This document shows, piece by piece, positions 39,691 through 50,851 of a stretch of DNA of 64,000 nt. Numbering within the stretch: position 1 is the stretch's first letter; the number at the start of each line of letters is the position of its first letter. A program made the translations under genes and the position numbers. The notes below the pieces were generated by a model. That model ran no database searches and was not told where the DNA came from. It saw nothing but the letters and a program-made list of their open reading frames with translations. Origin of the DNA: Heterotrichella gracilis (lineage: Eukaryota; Sar; Xanthophyceae; Tribonematales; Xanthonemataceae); NCBI GenBank assembly GCA_032358255.1, contig JAULBX010028824.1, positions 124,001 to 188,000 of the forward strand, in the 5' to 3' direction.

Positions 39691-40642
39691 ATGGCGCACT
39701 CAGCGGTGCTGTCAGCGATGTTTTGCCCAAGTAAGGTGTCCCAGCCCTCGCGGAGGTCAAGGTCACTGTGTGTGGTCACACGAGCACAGAGATCCAACCA
39801 GAATACCAACCGAACTGTGTTTCAACTGAGCCCACCTCGTGGCGAAGTCACATTGAGTGACGTAGAGTAAGTTTGTGCCATCAGCCCATGTCGGAAAGCT
39901 ATGACTCACTTGCCCTGCCAACCGGTAGTTGCCTCGGTGCATTGTCCAGGCTCGTTACAGCTGGCACATGCTGTATATGCGGTAAATTGTGCTGTATCTC
40001 AGTGTGTAACTTGTCTTTGGCGTTCAGCAGTGTAGCACACCTCCCTGACTGTGGTGCATGCCAGCCTGTGACTCACTGAGATGCCCTCACTTCTTCCTTT
40101 GTTTCGGAACGGATATGTAGACACCCGTTGCTCCAGTTAGTCGTTGGATTTACACTCCACTATCAAATAGGTGTTTTAAAATGCTTTGGGCGTTCTGTTT
40201 GCTTGTGCTCTGCCGTTTAGTCTTCCTGATGTCTCTTGAAATTCCCATTTGGACATGCCTGACCTGGGCCTTCCAGAGGCCTTTCTGACGCTATCTGTCT
40301 GTCTTTTTGCAGAGACGCAATGGAGGCATGCAGCACGGGTTCAGGGGAGCTGGCAAGGGCATGCTATGCCACCTTTGGTGTGGACTATGACAGGGCGCGC
40401 CTGTACTACTGCACTGTCAAAGCCCTGGAGGATGTTATCTCGCAAGAAGCACTGGGTGAGTATTAAAATGCACAGTGTTGAAAAGTGTGTTGGGTAGTAG
40501 AGCCCAAGTTCTTTCTGTAGTGTAAGCCCTGTGCTCTTGCAACACTATATCCACGACATGGGTCTTACTTCTGGTCCACTCGGGTGCAGTGAACAAGGAC
40601 GTGCTCCGAAAGAAGGAGCAGAGGCGCCGCAGGTTTGCTTGA
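39691..40642 (+). CDS. Small plastid-targeted protein of unknown function
   Basis: Three exons (39691-39866, 40313-40455, 40590-40642) give 123 residues with agreeing phases. The first ~35 residues are Ser/Arg-rich with no acidic residue (MAHSAVLSAMFCPSKV, then RRSRSLCVVTRAQ), typical of a chloroplast transit peptide. The mature part has a helical segment (ELARACYATFGVDYDRARLYYC, split here as ELARACYATFG and VDYDRARLYYC) and ends in a very basic tail (LRKKEQRRRRFA). I do not recognise the family. A basic tail on a small plastid protein could bind RNA or ribosomes, but nothing in the sequence proves it. Confidence 0.75.
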
Positions 40643-42210
40643 GGCCGCAACAACGCCATCCTCTAAAGGCTTGAAGCCACTATGCAGTAGTAGATACTGG
40701 GGATTTGACCATATGCCTGGACCATTCCAAGAGCTGGCTTGGACCCCAGGGTGGCCCTCAAGAGCAGAGGTAGCACGTTGGAATGAGAGAGAGAAGAGAT
40801 TTTCAAAGTTGTTTTGGGTCCTCTTTTTTGTTGACAGTCTTATCCAATCATGGTGGATTGCAATGTATGTTTTCAGTCTGTTTTATAGTTTAATAATGTA
40901 CCCTGTCAAGCAGCATTGCACGAAATTTTTAGGCCGAGTTTGTCGCATACGCCACAGCGGTCTGTGCTTGGTTTTGGTGTGCTGACCCACGTTTTGGGAG
41001 TGTACAATAAATAAGTGGGGCTCAGGCAAAAACATTGGCTGTCCGTGAGTTACGTGAATAAACTTGTGTGGTGTGGCCTCAAGACTAGGTGTCCAGTACT
41101 TATTGATGCCAAGATAACAGTTGCGGACACACCTTTGGCCGCCTTTGAAATGCTTCTCAGAATTGGATCATATTGACAAGATGAACTGGCAATTAAAGAT
41201 TGGGCGTGTAGTGCGTGCCATGCTCTCCACACAATAACTTCGAAAGAATGAAAGGGAATTCCTTAACGCACAAAGGCGGAGTTGGGGGGCGCCACTGGCT
41301 AGCATCATAGGACCACAATAATATGCGTTCCAGTGTACAGCCAGATTAGCCCAATTACCTATCATGATGTAATACTAATGTACCAGGCTGAGCTGCTTGC
41401 TGTTAATGGAAATCCTGTGTCAGTGACACTGCCAGGCAGGGACTCTCAAGTCACGGGGCAGTCGCTGTGGCAACTTGAGGATGTTGTGCAAAGTTTGATC
41501 GAGCTTGAGATTTTAGGCCGGACTGCAGTTGGGCCATGGCCAGCGGCTGATTACTGCACATTTCCCCCGCTCGAGCATTTCCACATTTGACACGTCAAAT
41601 CAGTGATCCAGCTACAGCAAGCTCCATTGTTCCCTACTAGGATGATGAGCAGCTGCTGCTCCCTCCCCCACGTGGCATTTTGTTAAAATTCTCTCTTTCA
41701 TACCTTCCTAATGGCAGCCTCACCGTGCCCAATTATGATGATGCAAGTGCGGCCTTGCCAAGCCATATGGGGCGCCGCCGGGCTGAGCCAGGCAGCCATT
41801 GACAAATGGATACCGGTTAAATTAAATGGGAAATTTCCATGGAATACTAATTTGCCTTACAAGAGTTAGAAAAAATCCCTTTCGGTGCCAGGTTTATTTG
41901 CAACAATATCAGTGATTCACACCCTATGCCCAGTTCGAAATTGACATGGCGGTACCTATGGTACCTATTATGCGGACAGTCACTGTTGTACACTGGTACA
42001 TTATGTGATGCAACTACCAGCACTAATTACCTCAAAATTGTTGGTGGAAACACTGGCCTTCTTGCGTTGGCCCAAGCCGGTTGTAGTGCATGCACCAGGA
42101 ATAAAGGAACATGTCATTGACCCCACTTTCACTACTGCATTGCCAGCATGGTGCTGCTGGTGCTTGCTAAAACACCAGAATTGCATGCAAGCCCTGACAG
42201 GGCTAATGCT
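40643..42210. other. Intergenic region between converging genes
   Basis: About 1.6 kb between the small plastid protein gene and the 3' end of the ARID gene. Short open frames at 41333-41590 (+) and 41168-41365 (-) have no recognisable motifs and no partner exons that I could find. The sequence is more AT-rich than the flanking exons. Confidence 0.5.
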
Positions 42211-45200
42211 CTACTCAGATCCTCCCACACTGTCACCCTCATCCCCCGAACCCATGTCAAAATCGAAGTCAAAAGCCATGCCAGCGCCACCACCCTCCCC
42301 ATCACCAGACGCCTCTTGATCCCCATCACCGTCCCCATCATCCCCACTCCCTTCCTCCTCCTCTTCCTCCCCCTCTTCCTCCCCTTCCTCTTCCTCTTCC
42401 TCTTCCTCTTCCTCCCCTTCCTCCTCGCTCCCTTCCTCCAGCGCATCTGCCAGCTCCTCCTCCAGCGCCCTCCCCTCAGCATCGTCATCCGACGCCTCCC
42501 CTTCACTCCCCTCGTCTTCCGAGCTGCCTTGCGTGTACCCACCCGCATCCCCACCTCCAGGACTGCCTTCCAAATCCCCAACTGTACTCCCCAACCCACC
42601 TCCACCCAGTGATACCTCGGCAGCGGGGACTACACCAGCAGACCCGGTGCCCCCCCCAGCATCCACCGCCGCAGCCGCCACCGCCCCGCTGGCGGGGTAG
42701 CTGGCCTGCACACCAACAATCAAGGCCCTGGGCTGCTCTGTGCTGCCACCTGGCTCCAGCTTCTGGCGCTTGGCGGGCGTGTCTGGCTCCAAGGGCTGGA
42801 CCGCAAAGGCCCACACGTGCGTGATGGAGGTAGGGGTCTCGTCGATGGCGGCATCCAGCGGGGCGGTCAGCAGGCTTTGGAGGCTTTCTTTCTGCTTCAC
42901 GGGCGGCTGCAGGCAGGCAGCAGAGTGAAGCAAGCTCCAGGTATAGCATGCATGCATTGGGCATGGCGCCAGTTTCAGTGGAAAATAAACATCTTCCTAT
43001 AACTTTTTTATACCATGCATGGCCGTATAGCAGGGTGCCTCCCAGCTGTGTCATCCCCCTACACCATAGTTTGGCAACAACACCCTGCCCACAAGGCCTA
43101 CAGCTAGCATGGCCCTCCTCTGCTCTCCTCGCCCATGCCTCAACCAACACCCCCGTGTATGCTCCAATTTTGTTCAATTTAAATTCAATTTTGGTTAATC
43201 CCTTCCGCATTGGAAGAGGCTCAGTAGCACACCCCGCAAGGCGCACCTGCCACGGCGCGCGCCCCGCCCCCGCCGCCGCTGCCGCCGCCAGCGCCTCCTC
43301 GGGAATGGGCAGCTCCGCGGCATGCTGCAGGGTGGCGGGCACCGCCATGGTCCCTGCCTGCAGCCTGTGCTTCACGGAGGAGTGGTAGCGCTTCTTGACC
43401 TGCTGCGCGGCGCGCCAGGGGAGCAGGGTCTGCACCGACGCCCTGTGGGAGGGGAGGGAACCGGGCATTAGGAATCAGGGTCTGCACCAATGCCCAGTGG
43501 GACGGGGAGGGAACGGGGGATCAGGGATAAGGGTATGTACTCATGCCCTGTGCGAGGGGGAGGGACCCGTGGGTCGATGCGCGGCGAGGCTGGAATGGCA
43601 AGCGCATGCATGCCTCCTGCAGAGGTTACAAGCTGAGCATTACTTGAAGATCTGGACCTTCAATCGCAGCAGGGAGTTGGGCAGAAAAACCCAAGCCGTG
43701 CTGGACATACAATGCGTCACGTGTAGCCCTACTATTACATGCCAGCCACCCGCACACACACCACCCCCGCAACAGCGCAACCCATGCATACCATTTTGCG
43801 CCAAACACGTAGTGTCCATACGCAATCACGGTGTCCTCCACTTCAGTGAACTTGCGCGACGCCATGGCTTGATAGGTGGCAGGCAACGGCGCGGGCGAGG
43901 GGTTGGCGGCTGTGGGCGCAGGGGCCGCCACGGGAGGGGTGGGCGGGTGCGCAGCGGTGGGGGGTGCTGAGGAGGCAGGCATCCCCTGCAGCAACGGACG
44001 CGCAGCTAATTTACCTCATGCGTGTATAGCTTGTCGTTTTGCAACATAGTTTCGCTCAAGCAGGGGCTGGCACGATGCCTTGACGGCAATCGCTTCTGGC
44101 ATGTACACTTTACTACAACCAGCCCTGAACAGCTGCCCTGGATCGGGCAGCCACTTCCCTTCCCCCGTGGCCATCATGCCTGCCATGGATGTAGACAATG
44201 CCCATAAATGGATAAAGCAATGGGTGTGATGCAGTAGGGCACACCGTGGACGAGGCCGCTGGCGGCCGCATGGCGGGGACGGGCTGTGGCCCATTCCCCC
44301 TTGGCGCCGCACCCGCCCCACTTAGGTGCGACACAGGCAATGACGTCTGTGACGGCCGCACAGCCTGGCCCCCGTGCTGGTTAAACGCCACATGAGGGCT
44401 GCTGGTGTGCAACGCCAGTGGCTGTGAGGTGGCGGCATGCGTGGCGGCGCCACTTGGCGCGCTCCCAGGCACTGCCCCCGCCCGGAAGAAGTGGTGCTCG
44501 TAGTCCGCAAGGAACTTTGCATATGCGCCCTTGATGGTGTTGCTTGCGCTGGTGAGGGAGGAGGGGACCTCCATCTGTGGGCACAGTGGCGAGCAGCTTT
44601 CAGTAAACATACCCTACAATTTAAGCTATATTTAAAGTTAGATGTAATGGGACAGCCTAATGAGCCTAAATTGGACTCTACCCCACGACTGTCTCAAAAA
44701 CTAATGTACAAATAAGATGTAATTTTGATTTTGTTTGTACTCAAAGTATTCTCTACGATTTATACGATTTATATTTTGTGTCAAATACAACATTTAACTA
44801 GATTTGATCTGCTGCAGTAAATTACCTTGTCGCCGATGGAGCGCCAGTGCTTTGAGTCGTTCACCGCCCGCATGCCGCCCCTCGTGGTGACCTCGCTGTA
44901 TAGCTGATGCAGGTTCATCTTCTTGCCTGTGAGGGTGCAAAGGGGCTGCTTGGAACATGCAGGAGGATGTGATTGCAGCACTGAATCAAGCGGGTTTACA
45001 TGCCTAACATTGAAGGCAAATGATGCGTAAGGTTGAGGGCGTCATGGGCCATGCTGAGAGTACAGCTGCAGCCAAAGATACACGTGTGCCAATGGGATGC
45101 ATCCGCCAGTAGTGGCCACACGCCATGTGCTCCTGCCGTTCACAACCCGCTGCCTGGTGCCACCCTAAATAATCCTCTGAAACAAAAATCATATGATATA

Positions 45201-47149
45201 GATAGACCACTGAGTCGGAAGGACTTCAATACCACATTATAGTCCTTCTGGCTGGGTGCCCAGACTTCCCATGCATTGACCACTACGCCCGGCCACCCAC
45301 CTGCCAGCACCGGTACCCGCCACCCCGTGCCCCCCTCCACCGTCGCGCCCTTGGTCTGCATCAAAAACTCCCCCAGGTGCTGCATGAACTGCTGCTCGGT
45401 CGCCTTGTGCACGTCGATGGGGGCAAGGTTGAGGTGCACGCCGGGCTGCGGCCTGGCCCCCGGGAACGGCGAAGTGGCTGGGGATGAAGCGGCGATCCCC
45501 TGGGACGCCGAATGCGGGCCGGGCACGGCTGGCGTGCTGGCTGGCGGGAACGGCGCAGGCGCCGAATGCTGCACCTGCGTGTGCGCATGTGCATGCGCCA
45601 GCTGTGCCGCTTGCAGCTGCGCCAACTGTTGTTGGGTGAGCTGCTGGAGGGCCGCTTGTTGGAGCTGTGCTGCCGCGGCATGCTTCTGCATCATGTTGAC
45701 GGGCGCAAGGAGTTGATGCGCCCCCGCCCGCTGTGCCGCTTCGGCGAGCTGCGCCTGGAGGGCGCTGAGCGTGGCCGCAGTGGCGGCGCTCGCCTGGGCA
45801 AAGGCCGGCGGCGGCTGCAGCGCCAGCGGCACCGGCCCCGAGGGCTGCGGCAGCGCGGGCGGGCCGGTGGGTTGCGCTGGTTTTTGCGTGTGCGGCGTGT
45901 GCAGCCCTTCTTTGGAGAGGTGGTTCAGCACGTGCTGCGCCAGGCGGGGGTAGTGGAGGGCCAGCAGGCACAGCGCCACCTGCTTGCTGACGGTGTGGTT
46001 GCCGGGGGTGCATACTGTGGTGCCGATGCACAGCTTGAGCTGTGCTTGGATGAGCGGGAACCCGGTCGCGTCCCTGATGGCCTGCTCAATCGTCGACCTG
46101 GGGCAGGGACATGAAATGCATTGGGCTAAAGCAGAGTGCAGATCAGGTTAATTTCTGCTGGAAATTCGGCGCAGATTGGTTATCGGCATGGCGATCACCA
46201 TGTGGCCTTGAGAATTGTAACAATGCATAAAATGCGCGCTGCGCACCGTATATTCTGGCCATTGTGCGTGGAGGAGGCCAGCGTGGCGATAGTTTCCATC
46301 CACTTCTGTTTGTGGACATTGGCGAGAATGGCGGTGTTAGCGGGTGGCACTAGGAGGGTGTCCCTGGGTGACAGCGCAGTGTCGATGATGTAATCTGGGG
46401 GCTTCTTTTGCTGCTGCAGGTAGGCAAGCACAAGAAAATGCGACTGCAAGCGGCGGGTGCAGGTGCATCGTCAGCGCTCGGTGGGCATGAGGGGGTTGGT
46501 GAGGCATGTGTCAGTGACCCAGAGTCACAGGCATTTAGTTGCCTAGTGGGCAGTATATTCTGCAGCTCCAGTGTCACTAGGTCTGAATTGATGCAAATGA
46601 AATTGGCAGCACTTTGCGGTGTACAAGGTGGAAGGGAGCAGTACTGAGGTCTGCCTGCTGTGGGTAATGGTGCATGGCATTGCTTTTTGTCATATTGAGT
46701 TGATTGAAAATTACCCCGCCAAGACTATGGAAGTGTCATGACACTTGCAGCAGCTGAGGCGGTCGAGGAGAGCCCCGCCACTCAAGAGCACACGCCTGGC
46801 CCAATGCATGTATACACATGGGTGCATGCAGTGTGTACCCACCCACCTGTAACCTTGCGAGGCTGAACACGTCAAACACAGTACCGGAAGGCCTGCATTG
46901 GCATAAAATATTCAGTGTAATTCTTGTCCATTCAGCGCACCGACAACAGGCAGGAGCTGCGAACGGGGCCTGGTTGCGTACGTACGTATTTGAACTGCTA
47001 GCGTCAGCTGCAGCGTGTGGAGCCAGGTAGAGCAGTTGGTTCTGCCCATTGTGCAGGATAACGAATGGCTGCGCTCCTGCTGGCACCGAGGTCGAAGCCG
47101 CTACCGCTTGCTGGTTAGGGTGCAGGCCTCGTTGATACGGCGGGTCCAT
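42211..47149 (-). CDS. ARID and Myb/SANT domain protein with acidic tail
   Basis: Nine exons (46986-47149, 46847-46892, 46247-46413, 45301-46097, 44826-44926, 44245-44574, 43792-43985, 43247-43442, 42211-42906) give 896 residues. The ATG at 47149 (MDPPYQRGLHPNQQ) is the most protein-like start. A Gln/Ala/Pro-rich region precedes an ARID DNA-binding domain: FMQHLGEFLMQTKG, KKMNLHQLYSEVTTRGGM, HWRSIGDK, KFLADYEHHFF. A Myb/SANT-like repeat follows: KFTEVEDTVIAYGHYVFGAKW, WRAAQQVKKRYHSSVKHR. The C-terminal 231 residues end in a long Glu/Asp run and FDFDFDMGSGDEGD. ARID plus SANT architecture indicates a chromatin or transcription factor in the nucleus; target genes are unknown. The intron after 43442 carries tandem copies of its exon boundary. 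Confidence 0.88.
42351..42430 (-). repeat. Simple repeat encoding poly-glutamate
   Basis: CTTCC/CTCCTC-type repeats on the plus strand encode the long Glu run near the C-terminus of the ARID protein. Such runs change length easily between strains. Confidence 0.9.
43424..43580. repeat. Three tandem ~52-base copies of an exon-intron boundary
   Basis: Units start at 43424, 43476 and 43529. The first covers the true splice acceptor at 43443 and the start of the ARID gene exon 43247-43442; the other two lie in the intron. Shared words include CAGGGTCTGCACC and GGGGAGGGAA. Confidence 0.9.
45077..45134 (-). repeat. Dispersed intronic repeat, copy 2 (inverted)
   Basis: The reverse complement reads AGCACATGGCGTGTGGCC, then GGCGGATGCATCCCA, matching the copy at 23090-23148. 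It lies in an intron of the ARID gene. Confidence 0.75.
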
Positions 47150-47853
47150 CCAATGCCTAATCAGCATGCATGTGGAGTACAATATGTCGTGGCATGCAGT
47201 TCCTCTGGGTCAAGTATCCACCTAGTGCTTCGAGTTGTTGACTGGAAAAGGAGGCTAGGATGGGTTCTGTCCGTTGCGTACCAGTGAGTTGGCCACACGC
47301 AGCAAGCGAACTGCTTTCAAGGTCGCAGACTTCAGTGAGTTTTCAAGTTGGTGCTGGCAGGGGGAAATTGCAAAGCGACGGGGAGGCAAATTAAATTTTA
47401 ATTTGTTTTTTGTACAACATTACTTTTAAGTTTCACATTCATGTGCATGTACCAGTCCACATTCAGATTGCACACCGCTGGCCCAGGGTCCTATATGTGG
47501 ACACACCCTTGATGTATAGCATAAATTGCTGTAAATGGTCAGTCAGTGCACCAAAACAGCCAGCTGGGGTTTGCGTGTGTTGTCAAGGCGGGTTGTTAAA
47601 GAGGATCCTGCACACAGTTTGTCATTCAGCAGCCATGCGGGCTACTCATCCAATGTCAGCATTGGTCCATGAAGCATGCAGCCCCCGATATGAACCCTAA
47701 ACATTCCCGGCTGCATGTGACAGTCCAACTCGCCAAGGCTGCCTTCCCTCGAAGCAGTGCCTGGATCCAGCATCGCGTTCCACACAAACCAAATCCACTT
47801 CCTCTCCGCAACAGCCCCCTGACCAAAACCCCCATCCACACCCGCCTCCCATC
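47150..47853. other. Intergenic region: ARID promoter and RPF2 3' flank
   Basis: Both neighbours read leftward. This 704-base interval should hold the ARID promoter and the RPF2 3' untranslated region. I see no coding exon or clear motif. Confidence 0.55.
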
Positions 47854-50851
47854 TCACTCCTGCGCAGCGACGCCCGCGCTCTTTGCCTTCTTGGCCGCCG
47901 CCGCCTCCTGGCGCCCCTCGCGCCGCTCCCGCTTGAGCCCCTTCATCTTGTTCAGCGCCATGGAGTCCACCTCCTGGCGCGGCATGTAGATGCGGCCCAC
48001 CTTGCCGTCAAGCACGTCGGTGCCCACGTTCTTGACCTGCGGGGAGGGTAATGGGGGTGCTCGTGGGGGTGCACTACAAATTCTGGTGGCCACCATAAAT
48101 CGGTGCCTCTCAAGGGGCACTCCTGTGCAGATCTTTTGTGTGCACAGTCGCCTTGCATGTGGGCTAGACTGTGCATGGTGCAATGGTGCATGCCGCCGCA
48201 CCAACGCGTGCGTCGCGCATGCTTTGGGGCTGCATGCCTGTGCATGCTAGGAGAAGCTGGCCCTAGGCAACGAGGTCACACAGCATTGCTGGTGCGTGTG
48301 AAGCCACACCACCAACATCACCCACCAGGGGCCACCAGTTCCGCATTTCAACCAGACTTGACCCCATGACAAATAACCCCAATGAACCCCTCCCATGACC
48401 ACCCACCTCCATAAATCCACCCTTGTAGTAACTACAATTGCATCGCAGGCGCGCACGAGAAGCACCCGATCGCGGCTGCCTCCCTGCGCCACCCCGTCCA
48501 TAACCCCAAAACCCTAACTCATCTGACATCTGATCTAACTCATCTGGCCTAACTCATCTGACCCCTTAAACCTAGATGTGCTGACCACATACCTTCTTGG
48601 GGTCCACCTTTGGCTTCTTCATGGCTTCCTGCTCCAGGTCCGAGGGAGGGGCGCGCGTGCGGCGCAGGGTGAGGTCCATGCTGGGGCCCATCTCGGTCAG
48701 CTCAGCCCGAGGAACCTGGTGATAGGGTAAACGGCTTAGGGTTTTGGGGTACAGGGTTTAAGGTTTAGGGTCAGTTCCAGGCTAGGGCGCATCTCAATGC
48801 GCCCAGCCTAGGGGGCCTGGTGATGGGGTGCAGGGCTTAGGGTTTACGGCACGGGGTTTAGGGTTCAGGGTCAGGTCGAATCTGTGGCTTAGGGTTTATG
48901 GTGCTGAGTGTGTGGCTGTGTGTGCAGTCAACAGGCAGCCATGTGTCTGTGGCGAGATTGCCAGCTGGGACTGGGCCAAGGTGCCGATATGGGCTCACCC
49001 CTTGATGACCCATGCATCACATGGGCCACGCGTCATGCATGTGATGCAGTTTGCGATGTGCACGTGGCTGACTGTGGCCTCCACATGCGATGATTGTCAT
49101 TTGCGTAATGCAGTTTCAACCCACTTCACTGTATGGCACGTTGGTTCATGCCGTGCTGCATGCAGGACATACCTTGGTCCCAGATTTCTTGAACTTGATG
49201 GCATACTGCCTGAAGAGCAGCTTGCCATCGACAGCAGTCACAAAGATTGCCCTGTCCACGCCCTGCATGCAAAACCATGTGCAATAATGTTTATCACTAC
49301 TTACTATCAGTAGAACTTGGTGCATTCGCAACGCCCGGTGCCCGTTGGGAGTGCTAGGATGCATGCCATGCTGGATGCACATGCCTGCAAAAATACCCAT
49401 AGAACACGCCGGTACCTGGGATCTAGGGTAAACACGATGACTATCACTCACCGCCAGGTTAATTGCATCCACCTCCATTCCCCGGAACAAGTCCAGCAGC
49501 ATGCTCTTGGCAAGCTTGAAGTCTGGGTTGTTTTCAAACAGCTCGCCGGCAAAGGCCATGCAGGGCTGCAGGTGAGAGCGGGTGGCGTCAGTGGCGATAC
49601 CAAACCCTTGTCTGCATGCAGGTGTGCCACAGCCCACGAGCATGGAAGGAGGAAAACATTACCAATTAAGGAAAAGCACCGTTTGCCCAATCCACAAGCA
49701 TCGATGTACAATCTATGCCCAGCTGGTGGTGCCAGAGGGCATTTGCACAGGCCATATGCATGGAAGGAACGGAAATCTGGCAGTGTTGTACCATGCACTC
49801 TGTGTGAGACAGTTTTGCAGGGCGCCATACCCTGCTTGCCAATTAAGACTCAGGCTGATAGGGTTTGAGGGGCTTAGGGCTTGTGATCCCGTTGTCCAAC
49901 CCGGACGAGGCTGTTTAGGGTTTAGGGTTCATCATGCCGCTGTCCAATCGTCGGGAGGCTGTCTAGGCTTTAGGGCTGGGGTATCTCACCTTGTTGCCCA
50001 GTTGTGACGAGGCTGCCGCGCTCTTGAAGTGCTGGATGCCCTTGCACTGGTCCACGCCCACCTCCAGCAGGTCGTACAACCGGAAGTCAAACATGCGCCC
50101 TAGCACCAGGTTGTGCGGCCGCTTCTTGCTGTGCGTGGCCAGGATGAACTGGCTGCAGTCGGTTTTTCTGCAGTTGTGCTCCAGGAACGTCTCGCCACCC
50201 ACCTCAAAGGGCCGCACGTCGTCGTTCTTCCGGGAGTATTTTATGCTCTCCGACTGGAAAAATGAAAATGGCATACATTCAGGGGATGGGGCAGGGGATG
50301 GGCAGGATGTTCCCTCAGGAAGGGTTGCAATAGGAGCTTACGCAATATGCAGTGTGGGACTGGCTGTGACTCTATTTTTGGTGGTCGCAGTGCTAGCCTC
50401 CGCCAAGGCCCTGTGCAATGCCTTGTAAGTGCCCTGTGCCACGTGCACGACGCGTGCATTGCAGCCCATTGTGACTGTCACTGTATTGATGGGCACACAC
50501 CTATCCTCAGACGTATTTTGTTATGCATTGTGCAAGTGCTCTGTGCAAGCACCAGCCATGCATGCATGCATGGCAAACTCACCCCCTTAAGCTTGTGGAT
50601 ATCTGTGAGTACATCCTTCACCACCTGGCTCGTCTTGTTCCCATAGAGCAGAAGGACCTTTTTAGGGTTCTCAACCTGCACACAGGGTCCAGTAGTCAGC
50701 ACGTTCATCTCCTTGCCGCTGACATATGGTGGGCTGTACAGTGCGTAAAAATGCATGCACGCACGATTTTTGGAGCTTTCTTCTCGAGGACGCGCTTTCC
50801 CTTTTTCGTTTTTGCTGTTACTATCTTGTGTTGTTGCTTCTTCTCAGCCAT
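47854..50851 (-). CDS. RPF2: Ribosome biogenesis factor RPF2 (Brix domain)
   Basis: Seven exons (50765-50851, 50583-50675, 49990-50253, 49452-49565, 49173-49262, 48593-48715, 47854-48036) give 317 residues, near the size of human and yeast RPF2. RPF2 with RRS1 brings 5S RNP to pre-60S ribosomes in the nucleolus. Brix-family segments are intact: ENPKKVLLLYGNKTSQ, DDVRPFE, THSKKRPHNLVLGRMFDFRLYD, FAGELFENNPDFKLAKSM, LLDLFRGMEVDAINL, LLFRQYAIKFKKSGT, RAELTEMGPSMDLTLRR. Both ends are Lys-rich, as in the family. Two of its introns contain degenerate tandem copies of an adjacent exon boundary together with TTTAGGG-like runs, and the intron 48037-48592 has a ~20-base tandem repeat at 48515-48568. 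Confidence 0.96.
48515..48568. repeat. Short tandem CTAACTCATCTG repeat
   Basis: Three imperfect copies of a unit built on CTAACTCATCTG lie in the intron between the last two RPF2 exons. Confidence 0.85.
48668..48860. repeat. Tandem copy of an RPF2 exon start inside its intron
   Basis: Bases 48668-48760, which span the start of exon 48593-48715 and its splice acceptor, recur in degenerate form at 48768-48860. Both copies contain CCTGGTGAT at the splice junction and end in TTTAGGG-like sequence. On the minus strand the copy keeps an ATCACCAG acceptor but has an in-frame TAG three codons in. Confidence 0.88.
48837..48900. repeat. Degenerate TTTAGGG-like cluster
   Basis: Several imperfect units (CTTAGGG, TTTAGGG, TTCAGGG) continue from the exon-edge duplication into the RPF2 intron. 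Confidence 0.75.
49891..50020. repeat. Tandem copies of an RPF2 exon end inside its intron
   Basis: The end of exon 49990-50253 (GTTGCCCAGTTGTGACGAGG on the plus strand) has degenerate copies at about 49891-49921 and 49935-49965, each with the words GTCCAA and GAGGCTGT and each followed by TTTAGGG-like sequence. Confidence 0.75.

Noticed and set aside
41168-41590. Short open frames on both strands in the 40.6-42.2 kb spacer
   Set aside because: They looked like a decayed transposon gene at first, but no reverse transcriptase, integrase or transposase motif is visible.
42148-42612. Plus-strand open frame rich in Pro, Phe and Leu
   Set aside because: It is the antisense reading of the Glu-run repeat in the ARID gene; the composition follows from the CTTCC repeat.
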